From NCBI GenBank assembly GCA_947579665.1, contig OX388346.1, forward strand, positions 89,654,615-89,718,614: a DNA stretch of 64,000 nucleotides, given 5' to 3'. Both the position numbers and the translations under genes were made by a program. Position 1 is the first letter of the stretch, and each line of letters begins with the position of its first letter. This stretch comes from Sympetrum striolatum. Taxonomy: Eukaryota > Arthropoda > Insecta > Odonata > Libellulidae. The notes under the pieces were generated by a model that saw only the letters and a list, made by a program, of their open reading frames with translations, was not told where the DNA came from and did no database searches. Below, piece after piece: positions 22,660 through 33,508 of this stretch.

Positions 22660-24429
22660 GACGTCGTATACTTAAACAAGTTACGATAAAATGAGGTCAC
22701 GTTGAAAGAATCGCTTCTTGTTCATTAACAGTACGTGAAAAAATGTGTCTAAATATAAATTTTAATTCTGTTTTTTATTTAATACTGAAATGGAGGAGAG
22801 CAAAAGTAATATGTTTACGAAGTGCCAATAAGGGTGTACTAGTTATGATTGCTGGGCACCGTTATTCTTAGCGCATATATAATTTCTGTTACGAGATGAA
22901 AAGTGATATTTCATTAGTATAGATGAAATGGCATAAACCTCCCAAGAAGCTCAGTGTTTAGGTGATTCTGAGTCCGTTTAGCGCGTCATTGGTATCATCA
23001 TCACCTTTTAGCAATTCGAAAGTTGAAATGATGCAGATGGTCATTCTATTCTCGGATCCTCGTATTTCTGCAAATTTTCTCCTTTCAACTTCCTCGGTGA
23101 TTTGGCCGCCTTTACTGCTTGCGATTTGTAAGACGCTTTCAGTGCTTCTGTGCCGTAATCTTTGCCAGTATCTAAGTGCATCGATAACTTTGATCCTTCA
23201 TCCTTTCTGTGATCTTTTTTATTCGATCTTCCTCGCGCATCAACTACTTTACCTGCTACCATTGTCTTCATCCTCCTTGGATATTACATTTTCTCGGATC
23301 CGATTTTATTTTTACTGTCTCACTTAAGCGAGACTTCTCTGTGTATTCATTTTTTCCTTTGTTATATAATGGGTTTCTGCAATACATTTCCTGTTTTGAA
23401 TTCTAATCGTTTAGCTTGATTTGGTATGGCATATCAATTGTGTCATCCGTTAACCACGTGTCGACTTCTGGCCTTCTGGCTTATACTGTTATTCTATGCA
23501 CTGAATGCGTGCAGTATGTTTGACTGTTACCTACGATGGAAATCTTTCTCTCATATTTAATTAGGTTTTCTTCAGCTGGAGAATTCATCTATTTAGTCTC
23601 ATTATATCGTTATTATTTTTTATTCTACCATCGATGATGATTGGTTTTCGATGATGTATTTTATTTTACTACTTGCCCTTTCTGATTTATGTCTATTCTT
23701 CGTATTCATGACCATCATTGTGGGATTGATCATTTATTGAAACTCTGCCACCTGGTGTTTATCTATCTGCAGATGTATGCAATAATATTAATAAGTTTTA
23801 ATAAGCCTAAATCTAAAATATTAACATTTTCAGGGTGGGGTAAGATGGAAAATAAGACTTACTTCAACATATCGTCTGAATGAGTTCGTTATTTATTAAT
23901 CTTCATTATCTTGCTATCGTCTATAATGGCGCGAATAGCCTTGGTGTTGACTGATCCACCAATTTCGTACATGCAGTCGTCTCTAAAATATTGAAACATT
24001 TGGAGAAAGTTGCAGGTATAGCGATCGACTGGGAGATTTCATCTGTCGCGACGTATTAGAATGGACCACGAAATCAGCTTCCTCCTCTCACTTGTCTTTC
24101 AAGCGTCTTCTCCTCTTTTCCCCTCCAGTGCTCGCCTGCGTCTTAACACCTCCGTAGTCATCGACCTTAAAGGACGATTGATAAGATAAGCGTCGAAAAA
24201 ACCGGGCGCATTCATATAATTTGCCTTTCTATTAGTCGTTGATATTTTTCATTCCTGTGCACTCGAATGTATAGCCAGTATAAGTAATGCGGTGGATTAT
24301 ATCAGACTTTTGGATGAAGATAGATTAAGCATATTATCAACCTTGATGATTAGATTAATAAATTTATTTATATGATCCATACCAATAATACCCATATTAT
24401 ATGAAATGATATCGCGCTTCCCTGGTGTA
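22660..24429. other. Mostly unique DNA with one candidate small frame
   Basis: Apart from the frame at 23041-23271, I see only short overlapping frames. The stretch 24060-24190 is pyrimidine-rich on the + strand. Nothing recurs elsewhere. Confidence 0.4.
23041..23271 (-). CDS. Candidate small protein or exon, unknown
   Basis: The frame encodes 76 residues from an ATG and is strikingly rich in Lys, Asp, Glu and Arg (for example NKKDHRKDEGSK and KAAKSPRKLKGENLQKYED). This is unusual for chance frames in this AT-rich DNA, which are dominated by Phe, Leu, Ile and Ser. There is no signal peptide or membrane segment and no family I know. An in-frame TAA lies 15 bases before the ATG, so the start would be genuine only if this is a first exon or single-exon gene. 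It may simply reflect a pyrimidine-rich + strand. Treat as hypothetical. Confidence 0.2.
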   Translation of the reverse strand: MKTMVAGKVVDARGRSNKKDHRKDEGSKLSMHLDTGKDYGTEALKASYKSQAVKAAKSPRKLKGENLQKYEDPRIE

Positions 24430-24600
24430 TCTGCTGAAGGAATTTATCACGGTTTTCCAACCGGATAGGCTTAACGTATGAAACCGACGTTTCGGCCGCT
24501 GTCCAATCATCCTGAAGACGGCTGCGGAGACAGCGACCGAATTTCGGCTTTGTCCGTTCAGTCGACCCGGTTTGAAACACGTGAAGGTTTCCTGCAATAA
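24430..24600. repeat. Hairpin with Penelope-terminus-like motifs
   Basis: The arms 24484-24504 (starting CCGACGTTTCGGCCGCTGTC) and 24528-24547 (AGACAGCGACCGAATTTCGG) pair over about 20 bp with a few mismatches. The loop contains CCTGAAGACGG. The combination of CGAAACGTCGG and a CTGANGA-like element resembles the terminal repeats of Penelope-like retroelements, which often carry hammerhead-like folds. I cannot fit a complete hammerhead here. A 70-codon minus-strand frame over the same sequence is a by-product. Confidence 0.45.
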
Positions 24601-26085
24601 ATTAAATATTTTTAATATTATAATGCATTATATATAATATTAATCTTGTGGATCGTAGGAAACAATAATTATTGTAGCCACCGTGTTAATAATTCCTCTG
24701 CGATCAGTAAAGATATTTGTCGACGTAGGAACAGGGCAGTGCAGATGAGCGAGGCAGCGAGTAATTCCCACAGGTGCTTGAAGTCAGATTAAATAATTGA
24801 TTTAATTTTTATGTGTTTGATTTTTTCCCGATAAATTATACATTTTTACCTCTGAGAAGTATGGATGGATGGAAAGTATATTCCATCCTTACAGATATAT
24901 TTCGAATACATTCTATAGAGTTATATAATATAGAATAAAATAAAAGACACCGTATTACATCTTTTTTTCTTCACTCGGTCCACAATTTTGTGTAAATCGG
25001 ATGCTGTACAGGAGCCGTTTCCTTATCCTCCAGTAATGGAACCTCCCCCCATTTATTTGGGAATTGCCTCTACGTTTTCGATCCGGTCATTTCTGTTCTA
25101 TGTGCTCCAATAAACTAAACATCATGGTCCATGTACGCTTTAGGTTTCTTAGATCCTTTTATTGGAGGGGGGTATTTCGAATATTTTCTGGCAATGTGCG
25201 CAGGCAGCCTGATTTTAGTGCTATCCGCCTGTTATCTTACACCTGTGTTTGTGAAACGTTAACTTTCGCGGCTCTATGGGTTTATTATTCTTTATTTTAA
25301 TTAAAATTCACGTCGAGGAATGAATGAGGACGGAGTGAAAACGTTCAATAAGGTTAAAAATTAAAATTTGTCGATGTTTTGTATAATATAGCATTATTTA
25401 GAATCAATTAAAATCATTCAACATTTGAAAATATTGAAAGGGACACCTGTTGAGAACCTCTGTTGCATATAAACGTGACGAAATCGTGGTAATAACTACC
25501 TGTATTATCAAAAATCATCTCAGTGTTTTAGCAAATGTTCGACATAACGAACGACAGAGCGATGCATTGTTTTGAATACCTTATTGTGACTGTTATCACT
25601 GTAATAGTTTAAAAATTTTAAAAGGTGGAAATTGAGCCATAAAAGTATAATGTTGCCGGAGAATTCTGAATATGATTTATTTTTTGCGCGATCTGGAGTA
25701 TATAAGCATATATATAACATTCTTTATCACTGACAGCGATAATTCGTAATGAATAAATGAGGTTCACGTCGAGGAAATTAAATGAGTGCTTATCATACAC
25801 AAGAAGTTCAGTTGGCAGTTTTCATAGCAAATGAAAGGGTTCGACTATTGATGTGGTGGCGGAGATATTGGACAGATTGACACTCGCAATATCATATGAC
25901 TATAAACCTTGGAATTAAAATCAGTGTAATTGTTTTGTATAATATGATACAATGAATTACCATTGAATTTTATAATGAAGTCACCAATCAAAAGTTTTCT
26001 TCGGTGTGGTTGACTTTTCCTTGTATTGCATCTTGATGTATGAAACTTTTTCATTTGTATCTTTATTCAAGGTTAGAAAAATGAA
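24601..26085. other. No gene seen; AT-rich
   Basis: A very AT-rich patch lies at 24597-24650. Near 24864-24885, GGATGGAA and TTCCATCC form a small 8-bp hairpin. No recognisable coding sequence. Confidence 0.4.
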
Positions 26086-26089
26086 ATTG

Positions 26090-26400
26090 TCTCTTTACCT
26101 TTATTCCAGTCTTGTTAATCGATGTGATGATTTGAGAGTTACTGGGGTATGAGTGCCAAATAATGCCATTTATTCCTTATGGCAGGCTATGAAAAATGTT
26201 ATTTGTAGAGTAACTGCTTACAAGGACTTGTTCATTTGTCATTTTTTCAAAAAAATCAATTTTCTCTTTGATTTTATACCAATCTTGCTCATGTTGGGAT
26301 GATATGAGAGTTACTGAGATATGTTTGCTGATTACTGGCATTAGTCCTTATCGAGTGATATGAAAAATGTAACTCGTAGAGTAGATACTGAAATGAACTT
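26090..26400. repeat. Diverged tandem duplication, period about 172 bp
   Basis: Two units follow each other. GAGAGTTACTG occurs at 26134 and 26306, and ATGAAAAATGT at 26189 and 26360, each about 171-172 bp apart with matching blocks between. The units are perhaps 65-70% identical by eye. The second unit shares TACCAATCTTGCT with the tandem pair at 39739. Nothing in it looks coding. Confidence 0.65.
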
Positions 26401-26426
26401 GTTCCCCTTAGTTTAAATCCATCTTT

Positions 26427-26570
26427 CATAACATTCTGGTTTATTGAGGAGAGAAAGGGAAAACTGCCTCATTCCTCATATGCCTGCCTCGTTCCCTCTC
26501 CAAGGCTCTTTGTATCTGATTGGGGAGGGAATAAGGTTCAAACCGACCTTCGCGCTGAAGACTGTACGAT
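26427..26570 (+). repeat. Dispersed repeat, let-7-site family, copy 4
   Basis: The copy runs CATAACATTCTGGTTTATTG, AAACTGCCTCATTCCTCAT, GCCTCGTTCCCTCTCCAAGG, then GGTTCAAACCGACC and CGCTGAAGACTG. The GGTTCAAACCGACC block resembles a polymerase III B box, but the other copies do not keep it clearly. The seed match has one change (CTGCCTCA). Confidence 0.75.
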
Positions 26571-26574
26571 TTTG

Positions 26575-28740
26575 GACTTGGTATTTAATTGATCAAGACA
26601 ATCTGATTCGAAATATCTTCAGTGATCCCAGGACCTGCTCCTTCCACGGCATCCGTTCTATTATACGCCCGCGTATTTCGGGCATTTATTCGGGGATAGC
26701 CCCTCATTCCTCAAAATATCATTACCGTATCAAATTACGGGATGGCCAAAGATGACGGGCGACTTATCAGGTGCTAATTGCGTTCTTCTTTGCCCGACCT
26801 CACCGCCCGCCATCCATCCTCTGGTCGTTCCTTCCGCCCACTCACCTGCTAACTCACCCCATTCCACTCATTATCGCTCACTCGTTTTTCTAAAGCACTA
26901 ATATTTCATTCCAGTCCTCATTGCGCAATAGATAGTGGGGCTGGTGTTAAACGGAGGGGGTTGGTACAAGGACTCCCGGCAATACGCACGGTCTTCCCCT
27001 CGCGTCTTCGCACTCATTCTGCGTCTTTCGTTCCTCTGCAGCCCTTTATATTCCCACCCCATAAGTCTTCCCTCCCTCCGCGGCCCTCAGCCGTTGCCTT
27101 CGCCGCGACTCCTGCTTTCTTCCGCTATTTTTCATACCAGAGTTGCGTACTTGGAGCAATCAGCACGTCGCGAAGTGGAGCGTTTATGCGGTGGGATTTG
27201 GGGAGGAATCCAACACTCGCGTTCATCTCTTAGTAACCGAATGAAACGATTAGGCTGATATTTCGCGTTGATGATTGTTTTCCTTGTCTTTCTTGTTCTG
27301 AATGCAGGAAAGTGTGGCTATTTCCTCAAGCTGTAGCACTCAATACAGCGTTAAGGATTGAGTATGGGAAAGTTAACTTAATCTCTCCGATTATAAACTG
27401 TGTGAATTGTGAACTGTAATTGATATTATTTTTTACAGCAATTAGGAAAATGTGGGGTATAAAGTTGCAATTGAATGTGATATATATTCTTGTTTGATTT
27501 TGTAAGTACTTGTCATTTTCTACTCTACTTTAAACATTCATATCCCACTATGGCATTTTTAGCATAATGTCAATAGTTCACTATCGTAACTGTGGTTGGC
27601 TGAACATCAATAAAACTAAATATTCCATACACTGAAATAATTATTTATAGCAACGTATAATTTATTATTACAAAATGGCGTAATCATCATAATTAATTAT
27701 GAAAAATCAATAATAACCACTCTGACTATACTGCCAAGGACTTTCAATATTAGGCTTGCATTTTTTGGGGAATGCAATTAGTATCTCATTAATATTTCTT
27801 CATATTCTTTGCATCATTTAAGCACATTAAGAGGCTGGTGATTAAACTATCCATAGATAATACTTAAGGAAAATGGAGGGAGTATTTAATTAGTTTCCAT
27901 ATCCCTAAATATTACACTTTTGAATCCATCTAATAGTATCAGAAATCTTTAAAGTTTAATAAGGAATTTAAATTACGCAGTATACATTAATAAGACAGGG
28001 GTTTTGAATTTCCGAGAAACGAATATAAGGGAAAGAATTATTCGTATGGATTTAGGGTTGCGGCTTATCAAAATTTCGACGACTTTACATCCACGTCTGC
28101 AACTTTACATTCATGTAATCTCTGTAACGTGCCGCTTTCTTAGTGGCGTGACTCTCTCTGTATTACGTCGTGATCGGGTCGGGGTTGTTTTTTAGAAAGG
28201 AAAGAGGTCTCAGGCTCTAAGAAAGTGTTACATTAAATTTCAGTTAATTAAGCTCCCGTATCATGGCAGGCAGCTAAAAGTGTCTCATGAACGGCCGATT
28301 TAGATTTAAGCTTCTAAATTAGGGACTACTTAGCGCACCGAGGATAAAAAGAAATTTCGCTAACCTCGTCATTATCGCTTTGCGAGGACATTAAAAAATA
28401 CTTTCACCCAGTTTCCTCGAAACATCGAAGACGATTTTCCCCATATCCTCAGTCAAAAATGTTTTAGAGCGGGTAATGAATGTGTACCTTATCTTGATTA
28501 ATGGAATGTTTTTGTCTAGAGGTGCAGGATGGAGAAGTTTGCATCTCACATTCGCTTTAGTCTGTATCACATTTTAATTTGATCATGTAAAATTCGATGA
28601 GGTATGAGCTATGTTAAAGTTGGGTATTTTAGTCATTAAATATGCTTTGAAAACAGTCATTCGAAGGGTCGTAGTGCTTTATTATGTGGTCTTGTATCAC
28701 TGATAAAATTCTGGTACAGGACTGAAGGCAAAGGTGATAT
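26575..28740. other. No gene seen; CpG-rich and pyrimidine-rich block
   Basis: From about 26620 to 27250 the + strand is GC-richer, CpG-rich and pyrimidine-rich, and is crossed by two overlapping frames (107 and 90 codons) without domains. It could be a regulatory or promoter-like block, or a decayed exon. The rest, 27260-28740, is AT-rich and featureless. Confidence 0.35.
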
Positions 28741-28741
28741 A

Positions 28742-28975
28742 CCTGGCCTAGTAAGCCTCATCTCTCCAAAGCTGCTTGAAAAACTGTTATACATGGACAA
28801 CAGCGCTCTTAACCAGACTTACTCCATTGATAGGAATCTTGTTCAGCAAGGGAAGTAAATGTGAATTACCTCACTCCTCATTCGGTCTAGTATTCCTCAC
28901 TTCCTCTCCAAAGCTTTCGGCAGTTTATGATGAGGATCTAACCAGATTTCAGGTTTAGCACTTAACTGACGGACA
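28742..28975 (+). repeat. Dispersed repeat, let-7-site family, copies 5a and 5b
   Basis: Two pieces lie in tandem. The first (28742-28790) carries CCTGGCCTAGTAAGCCTCAT and CTCCAAAGCTGCTTG. The second (28850-28975) carries ATTACCTCACTCCTCATTC, TCCTCTCCAAAGCTTTCGG, GAGGATCTAACCAG and the apparent 3' end CTTAACTGACGGACAAT. The seed match is changed at one base (TTACCTCA). Confidence 0.7.
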
Positions 28976-28979
28976 ATAA

Positions 28980-29734
28980 TCATGACATTTAGTGACATTT
29001 GCCATAAATTTTCTCTCGGAGGTATTTTTTATTATTTCTATTTTAAGTCTCGTTCCTGTCCTGTTCCATGTGAAGGCAGAAGTACTTTCCTTAATGGCGG
29101 CTGTAAATTGCTCCGTCTCCTAACTTTACTTAATGTTTTTCCTCACGTACTTGGCAAACGTCTTTGTAGTTACTGACCTTCGCAGGAAAAATTCTTTTTG
29201 GAAGCCTTTCTAACTACGCACAGGTGCAATATACCTAAATAAGGCTGGTCGCGATTTAAGTCGCCTCGAGCGGCAGCACAAATTGTAGTTAAGTATCTGT
29301 TTAATTTAAAGTGCTAACTCGGCGCTGCTCGTTATGCTAATCGTAAGTCAGATCGGCGGCGCGTTTCGCTGCTCGTCGTGCCTTGAAAGTAGACCACCGA
29401 GGACTAGCGACTTTATTTTCGCGCGAAATCTATCAATTTCGTCAATTTATGAAGCGGACGTGCGAGCCAGAGGTTTTAAATCATTTGAATCGCGTGCAGT
29501 TTTAGTCTCTCTTGATGTTATCCCAAATCCTACGGACGTCTAGAAGTAACATTACTCGGAACGCAGTTTGGCTTGAGGGCCCCCTTCAGGCTCTGCTGCC
29601 AATTTATTCGAACTCGGGTTTGTAAAGTGTATTTAATATCCAGTTTGAATAAACTTGAAAAGATCTCTGAGGCTCAAAGGATGGTAAGAATATGTAACAT
29701 AATCACAATGTAAATATGATCACAAGTACACTCT
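28980..29734. other. No gene seen
   Basis: The portion 29300-29540 is CpG-richer and holds a 69-codon + strand frame without a known domain. No repeats recognised. Confidence 0.4.
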
Positions 29735-29950
29735 TCCAGGGCCTCAGCGGTTAAGGCGCTCTCCTGCCACGCAGAGGGCAGGGGTGCAATCCTCAGCAAA
29801 TTACCTGCCGGCATTTGTCAGAGAGGCCACAGGTCGACTCAGCCTGTATATGTGTAAAAATTAGTACCATAGCTTTGGGTAATAGCAGGCGGGAGAAGTG
29901 TAGTGCTGGCCACACTTCCTTCATTCATACCGTATGGCTAAGTATTAGCA
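29735..29950 (+). mobile_element. tRNA-derived SINE
   Basis: GGCCTCAGCGGTTAAGGCG (29739-29757) is a good A box of the tRNA-Leu/Ser kind. GGGGTGCAATCC (29781-29792) sits at B-box position with two changes from GGTTCGANTCC. The sequence between them, GCCACGCAGAGGGCAG, could be the anticodon and variable region. A non-tRNA body follows (about 29793-29950). It differs in sequence from the other SINE family in the window (54113, 58985). The 3' end is not clear because the MITE begins at 29956. Confidence 0.65.
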
Positions 29951-29955
29951 TCCTT

Positions 29956-30490
29956 AAGGCTGGGACACAATCAACGTGTAGCGTTAAGTTGAAACCAACA
30001 AAAGTTGATCGTGTATAAATGAATGGCACCGGACGCAGTTCCCATGTACGTACGTAAGTGTACTTAAGGAGATGGACAACTTATAATTCTACACGTTTCT
30101 TTTAAACGGACAACCAATCAGGATTCACCTTGCGATAGATGCGCCATCTGGAGATAAATTCAAGTACTTCTATTTGGCGTCCGTCATTACAGACCGAAGA
30201 TTTGAATGATCATTAAGTCATAATTATTAAACCGAACTACGTAATGATTGCCTCATTTTCATCCATCATTCTATAAGATTAATTTTCTCTTCACCACTTT
30301 GTTAATGTTAGAACACTCAGCGTGCACAGCGCCTACGAGTGCACATAGTTCCCTTGAAATTTTCTGATGTTTCTGATCGGCTGCAGTTCACGTACACGTT
30401 TTGACTGTGTCCGCGTGTACTAAGTTCCAAGTTTGACGTACAAGTGTCACGTCTCAAGTCTTGCGTACACGTCGATTGTGTCCCAGCCTT
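29956..30490. mobile_element. MITE / non-autonomous DNA transposon, 25-bp TIRs
   Basis: The left terminus (29956-29980, beginning AAGGCTGGGACACAATC and ending ACGTGTA) and the inverted right terminus (30466-30490) match at 24 of 25 positions. The 535-bp body has no transposase. Near the right end, several variants of ACGTGTAC/GTACACG recur, which may be subterminal transposase-binding repeats. Target-site duplications are not clear: CATCCT on the left against CAACCT on the right is the best candidate. The superfamily is undetermined; hAT is possible. Confidence 0.75.
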
Positions 30491-30494
30491 CAAC

Positions 30495-31640
30495 CTGCTA
30501 ACTCCCAAAAGAGTGAAACGCTTAGAAAGGGAGACCACTACTCTCTTCGACTTATATATTCGAAAACACAAGTATTCTTGTCCACATTCCACAAAAGTGG
30601 AAAAGAGTTGGTACTCATGATTTTATCCTTCCAATCTTTTGATATGGATTTCCACTTGCCTGCCACAGTCGATCTGTAAGGTTCTTACATCCACATGCCT
30701 TCTCTAAGCCAAAATTGGAGTCAATATAAACCGCTGGGAATTGCGTATCAAATTTTTCAAAAGTTCATAGCTCATAAAAAAATGGCAGAGTGAAAAATCA
30801 GTCGGTGAAAGAGATCTGAAGGAACTTTTAGTGAAAGGGAATAATATACAAGTCTGGGACAGCAGAAGTTAGCATGGGAAATTACGGAGTATTGTGAGTA
30901 ATCGAAATACTGGCTTTTGGAATGGAATTCCGTGAGAGTTTACGAGGTATTTACGGATGATTTTTACTGCACGAAGAAAGAAAGATGTTGCTCTTCTCAG
31001 CATCTTCTGTCCTGTATGCCTGTTTTATTTTGTATCGAAATTGACTCTTAAGGTAATCATCATGGTTTTTATGTGCCTATCGCGTCACTGATGACACACT
31101 TCCGACATATTTCACCTTCAGTTTTTCTTTATAACTTTTCATCCTTTGGTGCATGTGCAATGTTTCCTTTGGTCCGAAGGCGCGGTCGCTAAAATCTCCG
31201 GCACTTCCATTTTTGGATGCGCCAAGTGGATGAGTATTTTCACGCCAGATTCATTATTGTTGTTCCCTATCGATAGTCACAGCTTTTCCTGTCGGTTCTC
31301 GACTTCTCGGAAATATTTCGATGTGATTTCTCGCGAATCGCTCGATATCGCGTTGGGACCACGCGTGACGTAACTTTTTCGTCGCTAATAGAAACACGTC
31401 ACCGCTCCGTGAGAGTCTTTTAATTGCACAAGTTGAGAGAGTTGGTGCAGAGCGTGGACCTTTTTCAACGCGACCTTCGAATCGTAGAAAGAGAGAATGA
31501 TAAGCCTAAGAAAAGTATTGCCTGCGAATTATGTGTCAAATTATTTTTCGGACCTCCTGCCTGGATCCTGCTACCGTGTTCTGCGGAATGGAATATCTAT
31601 TTATCATTTGGTTCAAAATAGGGAAAAATGCATCTTTAAT
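30495..31640. other. No gene seen
   Basis: Unique DNA. The block 31140-31400 is CpG-richer and carries a 75-codon + strand frame with no recognised domain. Confidence 0.4.
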
Positions 31641-31641
31641 T

Positions 31642-31756
31642 TATATTCGTCTCGCAGAATGAAAACACTTCGTACTTTAAATTACAAAGTGTTTTCATTC
31701 TGCAAATGGCTTTCTATGAAGTCACGCCTTCTCATATCGATTATATATTCGTCTCG
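31642..31756. repeat. Hairpin flanked by 13-bp direct repeats
   Basis: TATATTCGTCTCG occurs exactly at 31642-31654 and 31744-31756. Between them lies a perfect 17-bp hairpin: GCAGAATGAAAACACTT (31654-31670) and AAGTGTTTTCATTCTGC (31687-31703), with a 16-nt loop. The arrangement looks like a small insertion with a 13-bp target-site duplication, as with the short retroelements at 44117 and 57218, but sequence similarity to those is not visible. Confidence 0.6.
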
Positions 31757-31852
31757 TTCTTGATCATGGCTGTGATGAAGTGAAAGATACTGATGTATTA
31801 GTGGATAATCAAGTTCTCCCCTTATGGACTGACAAGAAAATCGGCTCATAGC

Positions 31853-32003
31853 ATTCTGGCTCAGTGAGGAAAGCAATTGCAAACTACCTCACTCCTCATC
31901 CTGCTTAGTAAACATCATTCCTCTCTCCAAGTTCTTAGTACCTCATGTCAGAGAGGGTGAGGGACCGACCAGCCTGAAGGGCTGAATACTTTACTTACAG
32001 GCC
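31853..32003 (+). repeat. Dispersed repeat, let-7-site family, copy 6
   Basis: This well-kept copy reads CATTCTGGCTCAGTGAGGAA, AAACTACCTCACTCCTCATC, CTTAGTAAACATCATTCCTC, CTCCAAGTTCTTAG, then ACCGACCAGCCTGAAGGGC and TGAATACTTTACTTACAGG. The let-7 seed match CTACCTCA is intact at 31884-31891. With copy 2 it best defines the consensus and both ends. Confidence 0.8.
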
Positions 32004-32082
32004 TGGATAATTCAGGTGATTCGCAATTCATTTTTTACGTCTCGTTTTCTCGAATATCAGACCTAATGATACCAACACCAAG

Positions 32083-32290
32083 GTCGTAGCTTCGAATCCC
32101 GGCTAACATGATTTTTTCTGGTACGGAAGGGATCTTTAGAATAGTTGGAACTGGGTTCGTGTACTAATCATGTCGCTAGTTTTTGCTACCCTTAAGTCTT
32201 TGGTTCGAGCTCCAACTGAAAGAAAATTTCTCTTATTATGGAATAGAATCTTGTGGTTTGTGAGAGACCTGGGTTCGAGTCCCAGACATC
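32083..32290 (+). mobile_element. Cluster of three tRNA-like B boxes (SINE remnants)
   Basis: Three B-box/T-arm sequences occur within 200 bp: TTCGAATCCCGGCTAAC (32091), GGTTCGAGCTCC (32202-32213) and TGGGTTCGAGTCCCAG (32270-32285). The first is followed by ATGATTTTTTCTGG, like the tail of the SINE copies at 54113 and 58985, so it is a partial copy of that family. The other two have no clear A box. A complete tRNA cloverleaf cannot be drawn around any of them. Confidence 0.5.
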
Positions 32291-32294
32291 TTTC

Positions 32295-33500
32295 GCTTTT
32301 GATTAACCTTTTTTTAAGCCGCATGTCTTTACAATCTGTGGCAAAATGACATCCTTATCCTTATTCCCTCAAGATGGAATCTTTGTTCGTCCATTATTTT
32401 ATCCTTTGAATTAATTTTTTTTGGAATCCATAAATATTAAATTTAGTGAGGAATGTCTCTAAACAATCATTCCTTATGTGCGACGAAAAATAATTTAGAA
32501 TATAAAACAGGGCGTAAATTAGTCAGCATAGAAGGTAGTATATTGTGCCATACTGACGATAAAGCAGTTATTATAGCAGTTGCTAAGCCACCCCATGCGT
32601 GAAATGCCAATTCGAAAAAATGAAAATTTTCCTTTGAGTTTTCTCTCGAGTAATTTCTGAGAAATTTCCCGGTTTCCTCTTTCAATAAATTACATTGATT
32701 AATAGCCATGCATACCGTGAAGTAAGTCGTTTAAATTTAATCATTTGGCTTTAAGCATTTACGTAGTTAAATCTACTGTGTTTACTCATCTAAAAGAGAT
32801 CTCTCTATAGAGGTGTCAATCAGGAATTACTGCCTCAATTTATCTTAAGTGACTCAAAAGTTCAATTACTTAAGCAAATGTTTTCGAAATAAACTCGAAT
32901 CAGAAATGTTTCACGTTCCATAAATTAAGGTGATAATCACTAGAAAATTCTCCTGTACGCCAGCGAAGTATTGAGGATTAGATTTTGGTTGACGACCAAC
33001 AGAAACGGTTTTAACTTCAACCATATTAATTGAAAGACGTGAAAGTATATCTTTTTCGATAATGAATCTTTATATTCAGAATTAGTCTTAATCTCATTTT
33101 AACTTTATTTTGCATCGTGCTTTGATGAGCACCTGCGTTGTTTTCGTTGAAGCTCACGGTAGTTGTGCAAGGTACTAAATCTGTTTATGGAGGTTCCAGT
33201 ACGCAAAAAGTGTTGTCAGTGGGGATTGAAGTTGCTATTTTGTGGTATATCTGTTTTTCCTGCCTAATTTTTCATTGAGTGCGATATCTCTAAAACTGCT
33301 ATATTCTACGTATCGTAGTGCCATTAATTTTCGCAGGTTCCCGGGATTCCGAAACAAATTCAATCTAAGATTAGGACCTGAAGTGCCCTTGGAAATCTAA
33401 AGGAAAATACCATAATGAAGTGAGGAGAAAGGTTATTGGGAACGAATAGAGGAACGAGGTTCGGGGAAGTTCTTCAGAGTCAGGTGGACATCAGTTAATA
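32295..33500. other. No gene seen
   Basis: An 80-codon minus-strand frame (32467-32709) has no recognisable domain. No repeats recognised. Confidence 0.4.
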
Positions 33501-33508
33501 TGCATTAA

